From: Rhizobium sp. RU36D
GTDB taxonomy: Bacteria; Pseudomonadota; Alphaproteobacteria; Rhizobiales; Rhizobiaceae
Direction of reading: 5' to 3'
NCBI RefSeq assembly: GCF_900176345.1
Contig: NZ_FWXU01000025.1
Coordinates: forward strand, 1 to 64,000
Length of the DNA: 64,000 nt
Positions 61,056 to 64,000 of the stretch are shown here, one piece after another (position 1 is the stretch's first letter; every line of letters starts with the position of its first letter). The notes under the pieces are model-generated. The model saw only the letters and a program-made list of their open reading frames with translations, ran no database searches and had not been told where the DNA came from. A program made the position numbers and the translations under genes.

Positions 61056-62309
61056 ATGTCTCAAAGTGCCATCGTGCTCGGTGCGGGTATTATCGGCGTC
61101 TCCACAGCTCTGCAGCTGGCGAGACGCGGCCGTTCTGTGGTGCTGGTGGATCGCCGCGGCGCCGGCGAAGAGACATCCTATGGCAATGCCGGCCTGATCC
61201 AGCGCGAAGGCGTCGTGCCCTATGGTTTTCCGCAGGAGTTGGGCCTGCTCATCCGCTATGGCCTGAACAACAATATCGACGCGCATTATCACGCCCGCGC
61301 GCTGCCCTTCGTGGCAAAATTCCTGGCGCAATACTGGTGGCACTCCAATGCCCGCCGGCATGAGGTGATCGCGCGGTCCTATGCGCCGCTGATCGAAAAC
61401 TCGGTGAGCGAGCATGCCGATCTCATCCGCGAGGCGGGCGCCGAACACCTGATCCGCAAGGACGGCTGGACGGAGGCCTTCCGCACCGAGGCCAAGCGTG
61501 ACGAGGAATTCAAGGAAGCCGACCGGCTGGCGCGGGAATATGGCATTTCCTACAAGAAGCTGACGCCGGCTGACCTGCAGGCGCGCGAACCGCATCTGTC
61601 CACCGAGTTCATTGGCGGCCTGCATTGGGAAGACCCGTGGTCGGTGCTCGACCCCAAGGGCCTGACAATGGCCTATCTCAAGCTGTTCGAAAGCCTGGGC
61701 GGCAAGTTCGTGCGCGGTGACGCCACGACGCTGACCCAGCTTCCGTCGGGCAAGGGCTGGCGGGTGCAGACCGACGAAGGCCCTGTCGAGGCCGAGCAGG
61801 CGGTCATCGCCATGGGGCCGTGGTCGGAAGACGTGACGAAGAAGCTCGGCTATCGCTTCGTCATGGGCGTCAAGCGCGGCTACCACATGCATTACGGCAC
61901 CAAGGGCAATGCCACGCTGAACCATTGGACCATGGACAAGGAGCGCGGCTATTTCCTGGCGCCGATGAACCAGGGCATCCGGCTGACGACCGGCGCGCAA
62001 TTTGCCCTGCGCGACGAGCCGAAGAACCCGGTGCAGGTCGAGCGTGCGGAAAAGGTTGCGCGCAGCATCTTCCCGCTGGGGGAACGGCTGGATGCCGAGC
62101 CATGGATGGGATCGCGCCCCTGCACCACGGATATGATGCCGATCATCGGCGAGGCGCCGCGCCACAAGACCCTGTGGTTCGCCTTCGGCCATGCCCATCA
62201 CGGGCTGACGCTCGGCCCCGTGACCGGGCGGCTGATCGCCGATGCCATGGCCGGCGAAAAGCCGTTCCTCGACATCAGCCCCTATCGGCCGGAGCGGTTC
62301 AACCCCTGA
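61056..62309 (+). CDS. FAD-dependent amino-acid dehydrogenase (DadA-like)
   Basis: This 417-residue flavoprotein has an N-terminal dinucleotide-binding motif (IVLGAGIIGVSTALQLARRG) and a C-terminal FAD region (FGHAHHGLTLGPVTGRL near 385). It resembles D-amino-acid dehydrogenase and related glycine/proline-type oxidoreductases that oxidise an amine to an imine. The ATG at 61056 follows a purine-rich stretch. It lies before the glutamine-synthetase-like ligase on the same strand. Near a betaine demethylase, oxidation of an N-methyl amino acid or amine is possible (inference). Confidence 0.87.
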   Translation: MSQSAIVLGAGIIGVSTALQLARRGRSVVLVDRRGAGEETSYGNAGLIQREGVVPYGFPQELGLLIRYGLNNNIDAHYHARALPFVAKFLAQYWWHSNARRHEVIARSYAPLIENSVSEHADLIREAGAEHLIRKDGWTEAFRTEAKRDEEFKEADRLAREYGISYKKLTPADLQAREPHLSTEFIGGLHWEDPWSVLDPKGLTMAYLKLFESLGGKFVRGDATTLTQLPSGKGWRVQTDEGPVEAEQAVIAMGPWSEDVTKKLGYRFVMGVKRGYHMHYGTKGNATLNHWTMDKERGYFLAPMNQGIRLTTGAQFALRDEPKNPVQVERAEKVARSIFPLGERLDAEPWMGSRPCTTDMMPIIGEAPRHKTLWFAFGHAHHGLTLGPVTGRLIADAMAGEKPFLDISPYRPERFNP

Positions 62310-62381
62310 ATCCAGGCTATGCCCAGGACTGGTGCTGCGGCGGGCTAGCCTTTGCCGCGGCAACCTGCTACACGTATCTGG

Positions 62382-62403
62382 AATTTGATCAAATTATTGG
62401 TCA
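62382..62403. promoter_or_regulatory. Palindromic operator-like site upstream of ligase gene
   Basis: AATTTGATCAAATT (62382-62395) is a perfect 14-bp palindrome, and TGATCAA-ATTA-TTGGTCA (62386-62403) is a second, near-perfect overlapping symmetry. They stand about 185 bp before the glutamine-synthetase-like gene, in an AT-rich stretch. The site fits a GntR- or PuuR-like repressor; which protein binds it is unknown. Confidence 0.5.
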
Positions 62404-62587
62404 TTTGGTTGTGGCGATTTTGGATTTGTAAAATCCTGCGTTGCAATCGTGATGTCAGGGCACGAGGCAGGCCTTCATGGTGCGGTTTCTGATCTATAAC
62501 GCAAAGAGCGTCTATCGTTAGCGGTCCTGGACCGTGCGACGACAGTGACTTTGCAGATCAAGCAGACAGCAACCAGCATGGTGACCC

Positions 62588-63946
62588 ATGGACATTGCCG
62601 AACAGGCGCAGGCCTTCCTGGCGCAAAATCCCGATATTGAAGTTCTTGAAGCCTTTGTCATTGACGTGAACGGCGTGCCGCGCGGCAAGTGGATCCCGCG
62701 CGAACGGGCGCTTGACGTGCTGACCAAGGGCATGGCCATTCCCCGCTCCGTCTATGCGCTCGATGTCTGGGGCCGGGATGTCAATGCCGCCGGTCTGGCG
62801 CAGGGCACCGGCGATCCCGACGGTCTATGTTTTCCCGTGCCGGGCACACTGTCGCGCGTGACCTGGCTGTCGCGTCCCACAGCGCAGGTTCTGCTGCAGA
62901 TGCAGGGGCCAGACGGAACAGGCTATTATGCCGACCCGCGCCAGGTGCTGGCCCAGGTTCTGGAGCGCTATAGAAAAGCGAAGCTGACGCCCGTCGTGGC
63001 GACCGAACTGGAATTCTACCTGATCGATCCGGTGCGTTCGGCGCTCGACCCGGTGCGACCGCCGAACACCCGTGACGGACGCTGGCATACCGGCCAGACC
63101 CAGGTGCTGTCGATTTCCGAATTGCAGGATTTCGAGGAGGTGTTTCACGGCATCTCGACCGCCGCGCGCGCCCAAGGCGTGCCGGCGGACACGACCCTGC
63201 GCGAGAATGGTCCCGGCCAGTACGAGATCAATCTCAACCATGTGCCGGATGCGCTGGCGGCTGCCGATTACGCCGTCCTGCTGAAGCGCATCGTCAAGGG
63301 CGTGGCCCGGTGCAACGACCTCGATGCTACCTTCATGGCCAAGCCCTATGGCACACAGGCCGGAAGCGGCATGCATGTGCATTTCTCCATTTTGGACGAG
63401 CATGGCCGCAACATCTTCGTCGGCGAGGACGGCCCGGCGGAAACGCTGATGCATTCCGTCGGCGGGCTGCTGGAGGCCATGGGCGAGAGCATGGCCGTCT
63501 TTGCGCCCCATGCCAATTCCTATCGACGGCTTGCCCCTTCCGAGCACGCGCCGACCTATGCCTCTTGGGGCTTCGACAACCGGTCGGCGGCCGTGCGCGT
63601 CATCACCGCCTCGAAACCGGCAACCCGGATCGAGCATCGCGTCGCTGGTGCCGATACCAATCCCTATCTCGTGCTGGCGATGATCCTGTCAGCGGCGCTG
63701 GCAGGCATGCGCGAGAAGACGGCACCCGGCGGCGCCATCAGCGGCGACGACCACGCCATCACCCATGAACCGTTGCCGACCAACTGGGACTACGCCTTGC
63801 AGCGTTTCTCCAAATCGAGCTTCGCCTATGCCGCGCTCGGGGCGCAGTATCGCGGCCTCTACACCGCCTGCAAGCGGCAGGAACTGGCGGAGTTTGCCCA
63901 GCGCGTGACCGATGTCGAATATGACGCCTATATCAGGACGGTTTGA
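62588..63946 (+). CDS. Glutamine-synthetase-family ligase (PuuA-like)
   Basis: This 452-residue ligase has the metal/ATP motifs ELEFYL near residue 140, ENGPGQYEINL near 208, GSGMHVHFS near 260, the APTYASWGFDNRS loop near 325 and RIEHRVAGADTNPY near 350. It resembles gamma-glutamylputrescine synthetases and similar amine ligases more than true nitrogen-assimilatory GlnA. It probably attaches glutamate to an amine so that it can be degraded. The ATG at 62588 has only a weak GGTGACC upstream. The next gene starts after one base. Confidence 0.9.
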   Translation: MDIAEQAQAFLAQNPDIEVLEAFVIDVNGVPRGKWIPRERALDVLTKGMAIPRSVYALDVWGRDVNAAGLAQGTGDPDGLCFPVPGTLSRVTWLSRPTAQVLLQMQGPDGTGYYADPRQVLAQVLERYRKAKLTPVVATELEFYLIDPVRSALDPVRPPNTRDGRWHTGQTQVLSISELQDFEEVFHGISTAARAQGVPADTTLRENGPGQYEINLNHVPDALAAADYAVLLKRIVKGVARCNDLDATFMAKPYGTQAGSGMHVHFSILDEHGRNIFVGEDGPAETLMHSVGGLLEAMGESMAVFAPHANSYRRLAPSEHAPTYASWGFDNRSAAVRVITASKPATRIEHRVAGADTNPYLVLAMILSAALAGMREKTAPGGAISGDDHAITHEPLPTNWDYALQRFSKSSFAYAALGAQYRGLYTACKRQELAEFAQRVTDVEYDAYIRTV

Positions 63947-63947
63947 G

Positions 63948-64000
63948 ATGAGCGACAAGAACAGAACCTCCAGCAGCAATCCCGGCCATGCGCCCTCCTG
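63948..64000 (+). CDS. Partial gene running off the window
   Basis: An ATG at 63948, one base after the ligase stop, opens a frame (MSDKNRTSSSNPGHAPS) that leaves the window. Operon position suggests a partner of the amine ligase, such as an aminotransferase or dehydrogenase, but 17 residues do not identify it. Confidence 0.6.
   Translation, partial: MSDKNRTSSSNPGHAPS

Noticed and set aside
59787..62363. An 858-codon open frame on the minus strand across the desaturase and DadA-like genes
   Set aside because: It is antisense to two clearly conserved genes; its His/Arg/Gln-rich product has no domain. High GC content leaves such frames open by chance.
1..64000. tRNA, rRNA or integrase-associated attachment sites
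   Set aside because: Reading both strands gave no cloverleaf with the usual conserved arms, no rRNA core sequence and no recombinase gene, so none is reported. A tRNA-scanning program would settle the tRNA point.

Overview
The window is GC-rich (about 60% G+C by eye) and its gene content and style point to an alphaproteobacterium, most likely a member of the Rhizobiales/Rhizobiaceae. This is inferred from the repertoire: many LysR regulators, tripartite tricarboxylate (TTT) and sugar ABC importers, paired molybdo-hydroxylase operons, a betaine-type Rieske demethylase and Type I-C CRISPR debris. There is no rRNA or tRNA gene to confirm it. No tRNA, rRNA, intact insertion sequence, integrase or replication origin was seen. 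The window looks like an accessory, catabolism-rich stretch of a chromosome, chromid or megaplasmid.

Layout. 0.2-10 kb: a SnoaL-like secreted protein, LysR regulators, a small DoxX/VOC/cytochrome b561 operon, then a LysR gene divergent from a PrpF/GalD-like tautomerase and a complete TTT importer. A roughly 180-bp sequence occurs as a direct repeat at both edges of this block (211-390 and 9941-10121). 10.1-10.9 kb: wreckage of a Type I-C CRISPR-Cas locus, in which the 5' part of cas3 is joined directly to three decayed CRISPR repeats. 11-18.6 kb: a five-gene operon with a GH78 rhamnosidase and a complete sugar ABC importer, divergent from a LacI repressor. 18.7-30.2 kb: two parallel LysR / [2Fe-2S] subunit / molybdopterin subunit / cytochrome c modules. 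Between them lie a cyclophilin-like protein, a zinc alcohol dehydrogenase, a second short cas3 relic and an AT-rich orphan gene. 30.3-33.3 kb: two secreted serine esterases, one tannase-like. 33.5-35.1 kb: an ECF sigma factor, a probable anti-sigma protein and a CnrX-like periplasmic sensor.

35.1-49.5 kb: a 1,694-residue pseudokinase/AAA-ATPase/GAF/histidine kinase divergent from an AraC regulator. It is followed by a group of hydrolases (isochorismatase-like, YtcJ-type amidohydrolase, chloroperoxidase-like), XapX, DoxX and an MFS exporter, and then by two response regulators and another AraC regulator. 49.7-51.5 kb: Dps, two small secreted proteins and three tandem hairpins. 51.5-57.7 kb: a betaine-demethylation locus (LysR, Rieske oxygenase, its reductase, an OYE-type demethylase, TetR) with two clear operators. 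58.2-64 kb: ArsC, a transglutaminase-like protein, a fatty acid desaturase, a DadA-like oxidoreductase and a glutamine-synthetase-like ligase. A further gene runs off the end.

Rhamnosidase, tannase-like esterase, GalD-like tautomerase, a CatE-like VOC protein, aldehyde/N-heterocycle oxidases and betaine demethylation together suggest use of plant polyphenols, glycosides and osmolytes (inference). The observations most worth following are the collapsed CRISPR-Cas locus and its second relic, the 180-bp repeat with a conserved hairpin, a two-part promoter motif shared by two operons of one LysR neighbourhood, and the large kinase whose protein-kinase domain lacks its catalytic motifs.
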